DNA from: an uncultured Pseudomonadales bacterium
GTDB lineage: Bacteria; Pseudomonadota; Gammaproteobacteria; Pseudomonadales; Azotimanducaceae
Assembly (NCBI GenBank): GCA_958296025.1
Contig: OY282430.1
Span: 682,001-746,000 of the forward strand
Direction of reading: 5' to 3'
DNA length: 64,000 nt
The position numbers and the translations under genes are program-made. Of the stretch, positions 8,054 to 16,042 are shown one piece after another. The notes beneath the pieces were generated by a model. The model was not told where the DNA came from. It saw only the letters and a list, made by a program, of their open reading frames with translations, and made no database searches. Every line of letters begins with the position of its first letter. The stretch's first letter is position 1.

Positions 8054-9409
8054 ATGAACCGGCCAATGGCTATACTGCGGCCCATGCAAGCCGCTGCCTT
8101 GACCAACAGCGCCGCCCAAAACAGCCGCAACAAGCTGCGGCCCGAAGACCGGGCCGTGCATGATTGGTATCGCTTCGTCCTGTCGTTCCCGCCGCACATG
8201 GTTCAGGATTACTTGGGCAGGTTCGGCGTTGACCCTTCCTGCACGGTTCTCGATCCGTTCTGCGGCACTGGCACCACCTTGGTCGAGTGCAAGAAGCTCG
8301 GCATCGCCAGCCTTGGCGTCGAGTCCAACCCAATGGCGCATTTCGCCAGCGCAGTGAAAGTCGATTGGTCCGCCGAAAGCGCCAAGCTCTCGGCCTATGC
8401 CGAAAATGTCCGGTCATCGGCAGGGAAAACGCTCAAGCGGCAGGGCATGGACGAATGCGGCGGCCTGCCCCTGTTTGCCGTGAATGGCGCCAAGCGGCCA
8501 CCGCTGCGCAGCCTTCCTCCCGAACGGTCCTGCCTGCTCCTGAAGGATTCCATCAGTCCCCTTCCCCTCCACAAGACGCTGGTGCTTCTCGACGCAATCG
8601 ACCGCTTCGGCACCGCTCAGCAACAGCGATACGGACGGCTCGCGCTTGCCAACGCATTGGTGCATGGCATCGGCAACCTAAAGTTCGGCCCGGAAGTGGG
8701 CGTCGGCAAACGCAAGGAGGACGCCCCCGTATTGGAGGTTTGGTGCCGCAATGTCCAGACGATCGCACGGGATCTGGACATGAACGTCGGCCGCCACCAG
8801 GTCCCCGCCGAGGTATTAAAGGCGGATTCCCGCAACGTCGGCGAAGTGTTGAAGCCCCAATCCGTCGATGTCGTGATCACATCTCCCCCCTATCCCAACG
8901 AAAAGGACTACACCCGCACCACCCGGCTTGAATCGGTCATTTTGGGCTTGATTCTCAACAAACAGAAATTGCGGTCATTGAAGCAGGGCTTGGTCCGTTC
9001 CAACACCAGAGGCGTCTATAAATCCGACAAGGACGACCTTGAGATTGCGCACAACGATGAGATACAGGAAATCGCCAGCGCGATCGAAAGTCGCCGAATA
9101 AAACTAGGCAAAACATCCGGCTTCGAGCGACTTTACCCCCGAGTAACCCAACTGTACTTCGGTGGAATGCTCCGCCACCTAGCATCTCTGCGCCCAGCCC
9201 TTAAACCAGGTGCGAAGCTCGCCTACGTCGTGGGCGACCAGGCATCCTACCTCAGAGTGATGATCCGAACCGGAAAATTGCTTGCCAACTTGGCCCAGTC
9301 CTTGAATTACAGGGTCATGGGCATTGACTTGTTCAGAACAAGACCGTCCACCGTCACCGGCGAACAACTCCGCGAAGAAGTCGTCCTGCTGGAATGGCCG
9401 AAGCATTGA
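8054..9409 (+). CDS. Site-specific DNA methyltransferase (N4-cytosine/N6-adenine type)
   Basis: A SAM-dependent amino-methyltransferase of the N6_N4_Mtase group that would modify the target of a type II system. The SAM motif I DPFCGTGTTLVE lies near residue 65, and the catalytic motif IV TSPPY lies near residue 275. The ~200 residues between them probably carry the target-recognition region. This order (I, recognition, IV) fits the alpha class. The 451-aa frame starts at 8054, but methionines at residues 5 and 11 are also possible. The downstream nuclease frame overlaps its end, so the two form a restriction-modification unit inside the tRNA-Asp island. Confidence 0.85.
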   Translation: MNRPMAILRPMQAAALTNSAAQNSRNKLRPEDRAVHDWYRFVLSFPPHMVQDYLGRFGVDPSCTVLDPFCGTGTTLVECKKLGIASLGVESNPMAHFASAVKVDWSAESAKLSAYAENVRSSAGKTLKRQGMDECGGLPLFAVNGAKRPPLRSLPPERSCLLLKDSISPLPLHKTLVLLDAIDRFGTAQQQRYGRLALANALVHGIGNLKFGPEVGVGKRKEDAPVLEVWCRNVQTIARDLDMNVGRHQVPAEVLKADSRNVGEVLKPQSVDVVITSPPYPNEKDYTRTTRLESVILGLILNKQKLRSLKQGLVRSNTRGVYKSDKDDLEIAHNDEIQEIASAIESRRIKLGKTSGFERLYPRVTQLYFGGMLRHLASLRPALKPGAKLAYVVGDQASYLRVMIRTGKLLANLAQSLNYRVMGIDLFRTRPSTVTGEQLREEVVLLEWPKH

Positions 9410-10229
9410 TGCGGAGGGCAGGCCCATTTCCACCCAAAACCGCTACGCTGCCATAATCGAAGCGATTTTTCTTGCCAAGTACAAGCAGGGCCAACGCGAA
9501 GTTGCTTTTGCACGGCAGGACATCGCTAATTTCGCGTCTGAGTTGGGCATCAGCCTGCCCAAGAATTTGGGAGATGTGATTTACAGTTTTCGCTATCGAA
9601 CAATCCTTCCAGAAAGCATCTTGGTGCAGGCACCAAAAGGAGAAACTTGGATTATTCGGCCAGCAGGGCGAAGTAAATATCGATTTGTTCTAGTCTCGGA
9701 AGTGGAAATCAGCCCCAACCCAAATCTTGCGGTGACAAAAATACCCGATGCAACGCCCGGAATTATCGCAAAGTATGCTTTCGGTGATGAACAGGCCGTG
9801 TTGGCCCGTGTCCGTTACAACAGGCTGATTGACATTTTCCTTGGCATAACCTGCTACTCACTCCAAAACCACTTCCGAACTACCGTTAAAGACATGGGCC
9901 AGGTTGAGACGGATGAAGTATATGTGGGTGTGGACAAGGGCGGCTCGCATTACGTTGTGCCCATCCAAGCTAAAGGCGGCAACGACAAACTCAACCGGGT
10001 CCAAATAGAGCAAGACATCGCGCTGTGCGCTGACAAGCTGCCATCGCTAGTCTGCCGCCCGGTGGGCACCCAATTGATGCAGAGTGACCAAATTGCACTT
10101 TTCGAGTTCGTGCAGGACGACGATGACATCAGGATTGCGTCAGAGAAGCACTATCGGTTAGTCCCGCCAGATGCCGTAACCGCGGAGGACTTAGCCAAGT
10201 ACGCCCAGCGGCGGCAAGAAAACGTTTGA
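9324..10229 (+). CDS. Probable type II restriction endonuclease paired with the upstream methyltransferase
   Basis: No family name can be given with certainty. A PD-(D/E)XK-like core is visible: an ETDEVYVGVDKGG segment near residue 195, then VVPIQAKGG near residue 212, matching a D-x(n)-(E/Q)xK nuclease site with Q in place of E. The position directly behind a methyltransferase supports a restriction role. The frame overlaps the methyltransferase by 86 bp. After the ATG at 9324 there is no ATG, GTG or TTG until well into the conserved region, so the start is either this ATG or a rarer codon such as the ATT near 9404. Confidence 0.7.
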   Translation: MTCSEQDRPPSPANNSAKKSSCWNGRSIDAEGRPISTQNRYAAIIEAIFLAKYKQGQREVAFARQDIANFASELGISLPKNLGDVIYSFRYRTILPESILVQAPKGETWIIRPAGRSKYRFVLVSEVEISPNPNLAVTKIPDATPGIIAKYAFGDEQAVLARVRYNRLIDIFLGITCYSLQNHFRTTVKDMGQVETDEVYVGVDKGGSHYVVPIQAKGGNDKLNRVQIEQDIALCADKLPSLVCRPVGTQLMQSDQIALFEFVQDDDDIRIASEKHYRLVPPDAVTAEDLAKYAQRRQENV

Positions 10230-10392
10230 TAGGTGACAGCCAATTTGCCATCTAGTTTAGCGGATGCCGCCTATGCATGATTCGCAGCCGTAAACCGCCG
10301 CATGAGTGGCTTGAGCAGCCCTGTTCAGTCCATCGCCGCCAAGCGCTCCATGGTGCGGATGCCTGGGGTGGCGGGCACCGGCCGGCACTCCG
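10230..10392. other. Short spacer without recognised gene
   Basis: Nothing recognisable is seen between the endonuclease stop and the C-terminal end of the DUF2779 fragment. Confidence 0.3.
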
Positions 10393-10749
10393 TCAAACGG
10401 CGGACCGGGCCAGCGCGGCCAGCGCCTTGCGCAACTCCAGCGTCGCCAAGGTGTCGCGTTGGCAGTAGGCGCGGAGGGCTGCGAAGGTTTGTTGACGCTC
10501 CACTACGTTGTCGTTGGCGAGGGCGCGCTGGTGTAGGGCGGCGGCTAGGTTGCCGTCGGCTACGGCCAGGTCGTCGTAGCCTAGGCCCGGCGCGAGGGCC
10601 GGCAGCACGCTCTTGATGGAGAAGGAGCCGCGGAAGTCCGGGTGGTAGCAGCAGTTGCGCACCACCGGCAGCAAGTCAAACAGCCGTGCTTCAATTGCGG
10701 CAAGCGCCGTCGCCCGCTGCGGAACCGCCGCCGCCAATTCCCGCAGCAT
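10393..10749 (-). pseudogene. Truncated DUF2779 family protein (C-terminal remnant)
   Basis: The 118-residue frame matches the C-terminal part of the DUF2779 family, whose members have a RecB-like nuclease region upstream. Recognised elements are LFDLLPVVRNCCYHPDF, GSFSIKSVLPALAP, YDDLAVADGN and AYCQRDTLATLEL. Full members are several hundred residues long, and everything N-terminal to this segment is missing. The frame ends near 10750 in AT-rich, unrelated sequence, so a deletion or insertion removed the front of the gene. It is unlikely to be functional. Confidence 0.7.
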
Positions 10750-11097
10750 CCGCCGCTCATAATTTGAATAGCCGTTCGCAATTTTTCGTCATTTTTGCCC
10801 GTTTCCCTCCTAGTCCGAAAACCTGAATTTCCTTAAAAAACAACCTATTGGCGCGATGGCACTGTGGGGGTTAGAACACCAACTTTCCACCGAAGGGCCG
10901 CTCCGCGTGGCTGACTTGGCGTTGGATCCGCGCTCCGGCGAGGACGTTCTGCTGCTTGCCCAGCGCATTTGTCGGGGTTCGACCAGTCGGTCAGGTGGCT
11001 GATGTGGCGGCAATCCGATATGCAGCGGTGCCTAGGGCATCCAAAGCTAGCGATTAAAATGCAGCAAATTCAGATTCAATCCACCAGAGCAACAATC
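10750..11097. other. Spacer with a possible 48-codon ORF
   Basis: An ATG at 10856 opens a 48-codon plus-strand frame to 11002 (starting MALWGLEHQL, containing DPRSGEDVLLLAQR). It has no recognised homologue and could be a gene remnant. The rest holds the truncation point of the DUF2779 remnant and the upstream region of the HEPN-type gene. Confidence 0.25.
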
Positions 11098-12537
11098 ATG
11101 TCCAAATGCAAAACTGAATCAACACCCGCACGCATGGCGGCCAGCAATCCGTTCCTAGGCCCGCATGACAAACCGTTCATAGATGTGGTCGCTGGCACCG
11201 TCAGTGGTGACGAGGCAAGCCGCATCGATTTTCACGGGCGACTGCGTTATTCATTGCGCGAGCCAGGCGGGAAGATCGAAATTGTGTTGGACGAGGATGA
11301 AGGCATCGAAGCGGCGCTTGACTGCATTGGCAACGAGGGTAAGCGTAAGCTCGCCTTTCAAGTGCAGGGTGGAGCCACCATCAACATCAACGCATTCCTG
11401 TCCGTTCATGTAGCTGGGTCTGTTGATGCCGACGGTCACAGAGGCGGCTGGATTCGATGCGTCCCCGAAAGGGGCGGCATCGAACACGGCCGCAACATCC
11501 CTATTGACAGAGCGGTCTTTCCCGTTGTCAACGGCCCCAAGTTAGGCAGGGGAGGCCCTGTTGCGTATGGCACACCCGCTGAAATCATTCTGTGCGACAG
11601 CAAGCCGCCCGACTGTAATTTCTCAACGATTGAATGCACTGCATGGGAATGGCGTGAATGGCGCATTCAAATTGTCGAAGTGCGCCAGCCCAAAAAACGA
11701 GGAGCATCATGGAACGAGCGGCAGGGGCTGGCCGTGACTCATTGCGGGGAAATTCATAGGTCTGACGGGGCGCTGTTCACCATGCAGGATGTGGAGGACG
11801 CGCACCTGCAAACCAGTTTGCACCTGTTCCTGTCCTTCCTGAAGGGCACCAAGGTTGGTGTGCCGATCATCAGTGGGATGGGCTACGGATCTCCGTTTTG
11901 CGTGTCCCAACACTCCGTTAGCCAGACACCAGGGCACTGGGGCTGGTTCCACGGGAAGATGGACAAACGCCTCGCCGCCGACATCTTTCCAGCCTTTTGC
12001 AACGAGCTTCTGCACAACCACAGACTCTTCCTCGTCAAGATGCAAATGTACTTGGATGCCATGGATTCATCGGCAGCCTTGCAAATCAAGGTGTTGGCCG
12101 CCCACGGCGTCCTTGAGTTGGCGTTGAAGGATCAGGAGAAGGATCCGGGTGGACCGGCCGACTTGATGCAGCAGGCTGTGGATCGCGCGGGGTTTTGCAA
12201 CACAGACATCCCCGCCTATTGGAAGGTCGGCTTGTCTCACGCCGATCCGAAAACGCTGAGTGTTCCTAGGGGAAGGGAAGAGTTGCAAGGCACCCTGTCG
12301 GAAAGGCTGCGGCACCTTCGCAACCAATTGACGCACATGGATTTCTACAGGTGCGAAGAAAAGCGGAGGATGTGGGGCGATGACTGCGTCATTACTGCGT
12401 GGCGGTGCTACACGCAGTTGGCGGAATTACTCTTGCTGCGCGACTTGGACTACGAAGGCCAGTACCTCGTCAAGGAAGGCGGCACTGAACCACGCATTGG
12501 GGCCGTGCCGTGGGCGGCAGAGGGTGCCGCGCAGTAA
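11098..12537 (+). CDS. HEPN-type putative defence protein, ApeA-like layout
   Basis: A 479-aa protein with no name that can be assigned securely. The N-terminal ~250 residues look beta-rich, with repeated short strands. The C-terminal ~180 residues are helical and carry LRNQLTH near residue 408, fitting the R-x4-6-H ribonuclease motif of HEPN domains. A beta-rich N-terminal domain joined to a C-terminal HEPN domain is the layout of ApeA-type abortive-infection proteins; this is inference from motif and order. The ATG at 11098 was chosen because upstream sequence in frame is low-quality; MAAS at 11134 is an alternative. It lies in the tRNA-Asp island beside a restriction-modification pair, which fits an anti-phage role. 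Confidence 0.6.
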   Translation: MSKCKTESTPARMAASNPFLGPHDKPFIDVVAGTVSGDEASRIDFHGRLRYSLREPGGKIEIVLDEDEGIEAALDCIGNEGKRKLAFQVQGGATININAFLSVHVAGSVDADGHRGGWIRCVPERGGIEHGRNIPIDRAVFPVVNGPKLGRGGPVAYGTPAEIILCDSKPPDCNFSTIECTAWEWREWRIQIVEVRQPKKRGASWNERQGLAVTHCGEIHRSDGALFTMQDVEDAHLQTSLHLFLSFLKGTKVGVPIISGMGYGSPFCVSQHSVSQTPGHWGWFHGKMDKRLAADIFPAFCNELLHNHRLFLVKMQMYLDAMDSSAALQIKVLAAHGVLELALKDQEKDPGGPADLMQQAVDRAGFCNTDIPAYWKVGLSHADPKTLSVPRGREELQGTLSERLRHLRNQLTHMDFYRCEEKRRMWGDDCVITAWRCYTQLAELLLLRDLDYEGQYLVKEGGTEPRIGAVPWAAEGAAQ

Positions 12538-12858
12538 CGAAGGCACATCTCTGTGGCATGGCGCCGCACACGCCACGAAGCCGCCCATCCACCCACTGGG
12601 CGGCCCTACTCATTGATTTGGTGACTACGGGGGCGGCATCCCGGCCTGCGGTTCAAGCCCGACATGATGTCGAACGCCTTCAATTGGCTGTTCGATGGAC
12701 GGCGGCCGCCATCGCCGCCTTGGCGGGCTGGCGGACCTGCTGATGCGCCAAGCGCATCTGGCGTCCGGCCTGCACGAAACAAACTCGCCATTGGAGGTGT
12801 CGGCCATCCGCCGGGTTGCCCTTGTGTTAGGATCAGTATCCACAACGGGAGAGCGGCC
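12538..12858. other. Non-coding or decayed spacer
   Basis: No frame here has a recognisable product. The region is GC-rich, and open frames on both strands look like composition artefacts. Confidence 0.3.
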
Positions 12859-13179
12859 ATGCTGGAAGTCATCTCAGGCATCGCAAGTCTAGCGGGCATT
12901 GCAGGCTTTGCAATCCTAGTATGGCCTAGAGCTTCCGCCCTACGCACCCGATGGATGGGCAAATGGATGCACCAACGGCTCCTGCGTAAACGAGAGAAGT
13001 GCGCCCAAGCTAAGCACTGCGACAGCAGCGGCAAATCCTACTTTGTGCGAGTCAAGCGCGGGCGCTTGGTGCCTACGGGCGAAAGGTGGGCTGGCCTTGT
13101 CTTTGCCGGGGCAAAAGTGGCCTACCAAATGCCCAGCGTGTACCGCTGCAGCAACTGCGGATTGAAGGTTCGGCGGTAG
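12859..13179 (+). CDS. Small membrane-anchored protein with C-terminal Cys motif
   Basis: A 106-aa protein of unknown function. Residues 3-24 form one hydrophobic membrane segment (SGIASLAGIAGFAILVW). A basic, helical region follows, and the C-terminus reads YRCSNCGLKVRR, half of a zinc-ribbon. Another CAQAKHC cluster lies mid-protein, so four Cys could bind one metal. The ATG at 12859 has GGGAG nine bases upstream; the open frame extends further 5' without a better start. Confidence 0.5.
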   Translation: MLEVISGIASLAGIAGFAILVWPRASALRTRWMGKWMHQRLLRKREKCAQAKHCDSSGKSYFVRVKRGRLVPTGERWAGLVFAGAKVAYQMPSVYRCSNCGLKVRR

Positions 13180-13449
13180 CCATGCGAATGCGCCCTAAAT
13201 GGGGCACCGCTCTAGGAGCAGCAACCCGCCAGCGGGCAACGGGACGCGGGGCTTGTCGGTCATCGGCGCCTCCTGGTTGGGCCGCCGCGTCGCCCTTATG
13301 TTGCGCGATGGCGGGACGGCAAGGGCGGGCGTTGGGGTACGCCTTCATGATGGCACGAAACCCAAGGCGGAAAACGCCACTTTAGGAAAGGGAAATTCCT
13401 TTTTTTCAATGGGTTAGGTTGGATATACCTAAAAATTCGGAACGGCTAA

Positions 13450-13544
13450 CGCTCCGCCATAGCCGTTCGGGCTTTTTGGGCTTTTTTGCCCGGAATTCGC
13501 CGCTTTCCCGATGCGCTAAAATTCAGAAAATCCATCAAAATCAA
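13450..13544 (+). repeat. Direct repeat, right copy (attR-like) of the tRNA-Asp island
   Basis: Second copy of the 95-bp repeat that begins at the tRNA-Asp 3' end (7695-7789); 88 of 95 positions agree. It starts with the CGCTCCGCCATAGCC core. Only the last 10 nt of the tRNA are duplicated here. The preceding 270 bp (13180-13449) have no recognisable gene. Confidence 0.8.
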
Positions 13545-13786
13545 ATAGCTGGCTGACATGGGCAATGATCTGCGTTGTCACACCGCTTCTTCAGTATTAG
13601 TTTTGGCGGCCAGGAAAATTCAATTTCTTCGTAGTCTTTCCAGACAGCAAGTAACAGTGAAAGTCCGACGAAAGTCGTCGCAATAACGAGAACGGTTCCT
13701 ACGCCAGTCGAAACTGCTATGGGAGCGGCCACAGCTAGTGAAAGTCCACGAGTGAATGGCAGCGCACCAATTGCCGTGCCTAACAC
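13541..13786 (-). CDS. Small two-TM membrane protein of a two-gene module
   Basis: An 81-aa protein starting at a GTG at 13786 with GGGAGG six bases upstream. A hydrophobic N-terminal half (about residues 1-46, two possible membrane segments) is followed by an acidic/aromatic tail WKDYEEIEFSWPPKLILKKR and a Cys-containing end. It begins 17 bp after the stop of the 42-aa gene upstream. The C-terminal codons touch the right direct repeat, so the end may have been reshaped by island insertion. Function unknown. Confidence 0.55.
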   Translation of the reverse strand: MLGTAIGALPFTRGLSLAVAAPIAVSTGVGTVLVIATTFVGLSLLLAVWKDYEEIEFSWPPKLILKKRCDNADHCPCQPAI

Positions 13787-13803
13787 TGCTAACCTCCCGG
13801 CGC

Positions 13804-13932
13804 CTACGCTGCGTATTTTTTCCCGTCTTTGAGCCGCTCGGCTAGCTTCCCTAACACCACTATTTCTTTCACGCCCGACTCATATGCCGCTTGAAGCTCA
13901 TCTTTAGTCTGGACCGTAACGGATTTGCTCAT
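13804..13932 (-). CDS. 42-aa acidic/basic small protein, partner of the membrane protein downstream
   Basis: A short frame from ATG 13932 with the sequence pattern SVTVQTKDELQAAYESG followed by VKEIVVLGKLAERLKDGKK. The regular amphipathic pattern, a beta strand then two helices, and tight coupling to the 81-aa membrane protein argue that it is real. I believe similar small proteins with a V-x-T-x-[DE]-E-L...I-V-G-x-L-A-E-x-L pattern exist in diverse bacteria beside small membrane proteins, but the function is unknown to me. Confidence 0.55.
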   Translation of the reverse strand: MSKSVTVQTKDELQAAYESGVKEIVVLGKLAERLKDGKKYAA

Positions 13933-14045
13933 AGATGCCCTCTTGGTGTACTCGTGAATGCCATGCGTTTTGGAAACCCAACAAGGAATCCCTAGTGCCT
14001 AGGCGCAAACTGGATCCCTTTCACTAACAAAGGAGACCCAAGCTA

Positions 14046-14160
14046 ATGGCGCACCATAGCAAAGTCGTCGCGCAGTTGCTCAAGTTGGTGCCGAGACATG
14101 AGTTCGAGCCGTTTTGGCCAAGCGGCACCACAAGAGGCGCAGGCCGTACAGCATGACCCG
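14046..14160 (+). pseudogene. IS4-type transposase, N-terminal remnant
   Basis: From ATG 14046 the frame reads MAHHSKVVAQLLKLVPRHEFE, matching the N-terminus of IS4-group transposases, which continue with a [KR]-H-H basic stretch. Here that continuation is found only after a one-base frame change (LAKRHHKRRRPYSM). Coding similarity stops where the MITE-like element begins at 14164. The rest of the transposase is absent, so this is a broken and frameshifted remnant. Confidence 0.6.
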
Positions 14161-14163
14161 CTA

Positions 14164-14324
14164 GTGTCCTGTCCCGCAAATAACCACACATCATCTGCGG
14201 GTCTTTTAGACTCCTGGCTGCGTTGCTCCGCCTTGTGTGGTGCCTGCCACACGGCGTTGTCGCGCCTTGCCAGGAGCCAAAAATCCCTCGCATCCAAAGC
14301 GCACTTATTTACGGGACAGGACAC
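14164..14324. mobile_element. MITE-like element with 20-bp terminal inverted repeats
   Basis: The ends read GTGTCCTGTCCCGCAAATAA at 14164 and, inverted, the same with one mismatch ending at 14324. Each end is flanked by TA, the target duplication used by IS630/Tc1-type transposons. The 161-bp element encodes no transposase. It carries a second, inner inverted repeat around CTCCTGGC/GCCAGGAG. It lies in or beside the IS4-type remnant. Confidence 0.7.
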
Positions 14325-14398
14325 TAGGTGCCGACACATGGCGAGCTTAGGGCCGGCAATGGCTTTATCCATATCTCACCCGGATGCTCTTGGTGCTC
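14325..14398. other. Spacer after the MITE
   Basis: The first bases, GGTGCCGACACATG, resemble GGTGCCGAGACATG in the IS4 remnant before the MITE (14089-14102), so this may be a duplicated or second transposase fragment. No gene is seen. Confidence 0.25.
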
Positions 14399-15802
14399 CT
14401 AGATGTTCGGTATTGCGGCGTCTGCAGGCGGTTGGGTGCTTGGCGGCGCCGCTTCAAGCACATAACCCGTCAAGCTGGGAATGCCGGCTTGGAAACTATC
14501 CCCGGCACCGCCTTCGGGGCTCCATAGGAAGCCGAGATGCAGAAGGGCGGTCGCCATGCCGCTTTTTGCGGACCACAGGCCGTCAATCCAACCCTCCTCG
14601 CGGACGATTTTACCGGCCCGCTCCAAGGCGCTCCTGGCCTGCAGGCCTTGAACTAGGCATTGCTCAAGCACGGTTGGCGTGATGTCCCTTCGCTCCTGCA
14701 GCGCAAAGGCGATGTTTCGGGCGCACTCCACTGCGCCAATTTCCCTAAGCTCCAGAAAACGTTTTTGGTAGTGTTTCCTGCGTTCCACTTCGAACGCCTC
14801 CACGGCTTGCGCCAAGTGTTCTTGGCTGATGACGTTGGGCTGCCCGTCGCCCGCCCAGGCGTGCAGCAGCGCATCGCCCAGCAGTTGGGTGTAGTAGGGG
14901 TAGCCGCAGCATGCCTCGGCAACCCCTTTGAAGATGCCGCCCGGCGAGTGGGGCTCCGCGCCTTCTGGAAGCACCCCGCGCTCCGCAAAAGGCGCGAGCA
15001 CCGCCATGGCGGCGTTGGCGTCGGATATCGGCCCCAACGGCGTCTGCCCATGCCGGCCCGGGCGCTCGATGAAGGTGACGCCCATTTGGGCAAGATGCCC
15101 CGGAAGGTCCGGGGTGCCGGCGAAGGCGAAGCCCAGCGCGACGCCCGTGGTGCCGCACACTTGATAGGCGTTGAACAGTGCTTGGGCAGCGTCCTTGTGC
15201 AAGGTGTGCGCCTCGTCGAGGACGAGAAAAATCTTGTCGCCTTGGGCCAGTCGATGCTCCAAGGCCGCGTCTATCGACATGCGGGTGGCTCGGGTCTCGG
15301 ATACCCGCCGCGTTCTAGTGGTCCGCCCCTGTGCCTTAAGGACCGCATTGACGCCGACGGCACCCTCCTGGGCTGCCGCATCGCTGGTGGTGGCGGTGAG
15401 GCTTTCCGCGTCCATGATGGCTTGCGCGAAATCCGCAGTGGTGCCGGATGCCCCCAAGGTTACGACATGGATCCCCGCCTGAAGCGCCATGTCCCCCAGA
15501 AGCCTGATGAGGGCGGTTTTGCCTTGCCCTCGGATGCCGTGCAGCCCCAGCAGGCATTGGTCGCCTTTGTGGTTTTGGACGCCGTTGACCATGCTCCGCA
15601 GGATCGCCATTTCCTTCGCCCTGCCGGCCAAGACGGGTGGAACGAGGCCATATCGCAAAGCGAACTCCAACGGCGGCAGGCTCTTAGCCCGCCGATACTG
15701 CCGGGCCAAGGATTGAAGCTCCAAGACGGCACTGTGCATGGAGTCCACGTCCACCGTTCGCGTGGAGCCCGTTGTGCGCAAGGTTTTGCTCATATCCGTC
15801 AT
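14399..15802 (-). CDS. Orphan AAA-family ATPase (ORC/STAND-like)
   Basis: A 467-aa P-loop ATPase. Before the P-loop stands the VLAGRAKEM segment that in ORC/STAND ATPases precedes the nucleotide site. Walker A is GIRGQGKT near residue 94 and Walker B IFLVLDEAH near residue 195. An FAGTPDL sensor-1-like strand follows, then a GYPYYTQLLGDAL segment at the helical lid. The C-terminal ~130 residues are probably a winged-helix or helical domain. It is related in layout to the ATPases at 40042 and 41634. No effector is fused; the upstream neighbour is a ychF fragment and the downstream one IS debris. Function unknown; defence or mobile-element regulation is inference. Confidence 0.75.
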   Translation of the reverse strand: MTDMSKTLRTTGSTRTVDVDSMHSAVLELQSLARQYRRAKSLPPLEFALRYGLVPPVLAGRAKEMAILRSMVNGVQNHKGDQCLLGLHGIRGQGKTALIRLLGDMALQAGIHVVTLGASGTTADFAQAIMDAESLTATTSDAAAQEGAVGVNAVLKAQGRTTRTRRVSETRATRMSIDAALEHRLAQGDKIFLVLDEAHTLHKDAAQALFNAYQVCGTTGVALGFAFAGTPDLPGHLAQMGVTFIERPGRHGQTPLGPISDANAAMAVLAPFAERGVLPEGAEPHSPGGIFKGVAEACCGYPYYTQLLGDALLHAWAGDGQPNVISQEHLAQAVEAFEVERRKHYQKRFLELREIGAVECARNIAFALQERRDITPTVLEQCLVQGLQARSALERAGKIVREEGWIDGLWSAKSGMATALLHLGFLWSPEGGAGDSFQAGIPSLTGYVLEAAPPSTQPPADAAIPNI

Positions 15803-15860
15803 TATGCGCTAGGGCGCGGGATGCAGCAATTTTCAGCCACGGCAGGAAGGCAGGGGGCTT

Positions 15861-16013
15861 GAAGGGTTCCAACCCTTGCTGACGGAGGCCGAGTTTACCG
15901 ATGCCAAGGGCCTCCAGAAACTCGGCCCGCTCCGCTTCATCGAGCTCGGTGACCTCCGCTTCAATGTGGTTGCAGATGGGCACCACCGGAGCGCCTTCTG
16001 GGCGTTCCTTTAG
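15861..16013 (-). pseudogene. ychF fragment (internal segment)
   Basis: About 50 codons match the middle of the universal GTPase YchF/EngD: EGAPVVPICNHIEAEV, then TELDEAERAEFLEALG, up to GLRQQGL. In intact YchF this region joins the G domain to the TGS domain. Neither the G domain nor the TGS domain is present, and flanking codons are unrelated. It is therefore a transposed or duplicated piece. It lies 58 bp upstream of the AAA ATPase start. Confidence 0.65.
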
Positions 16014-16042
16014 GGTACAAGGGGCTTGGTGCGATATCCGGG

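Noticed and set aside
13180-13449. Open frames on both strands before the right repeat
   Set aside because: They show biased composition, no recognised motifs and no ribosome site.
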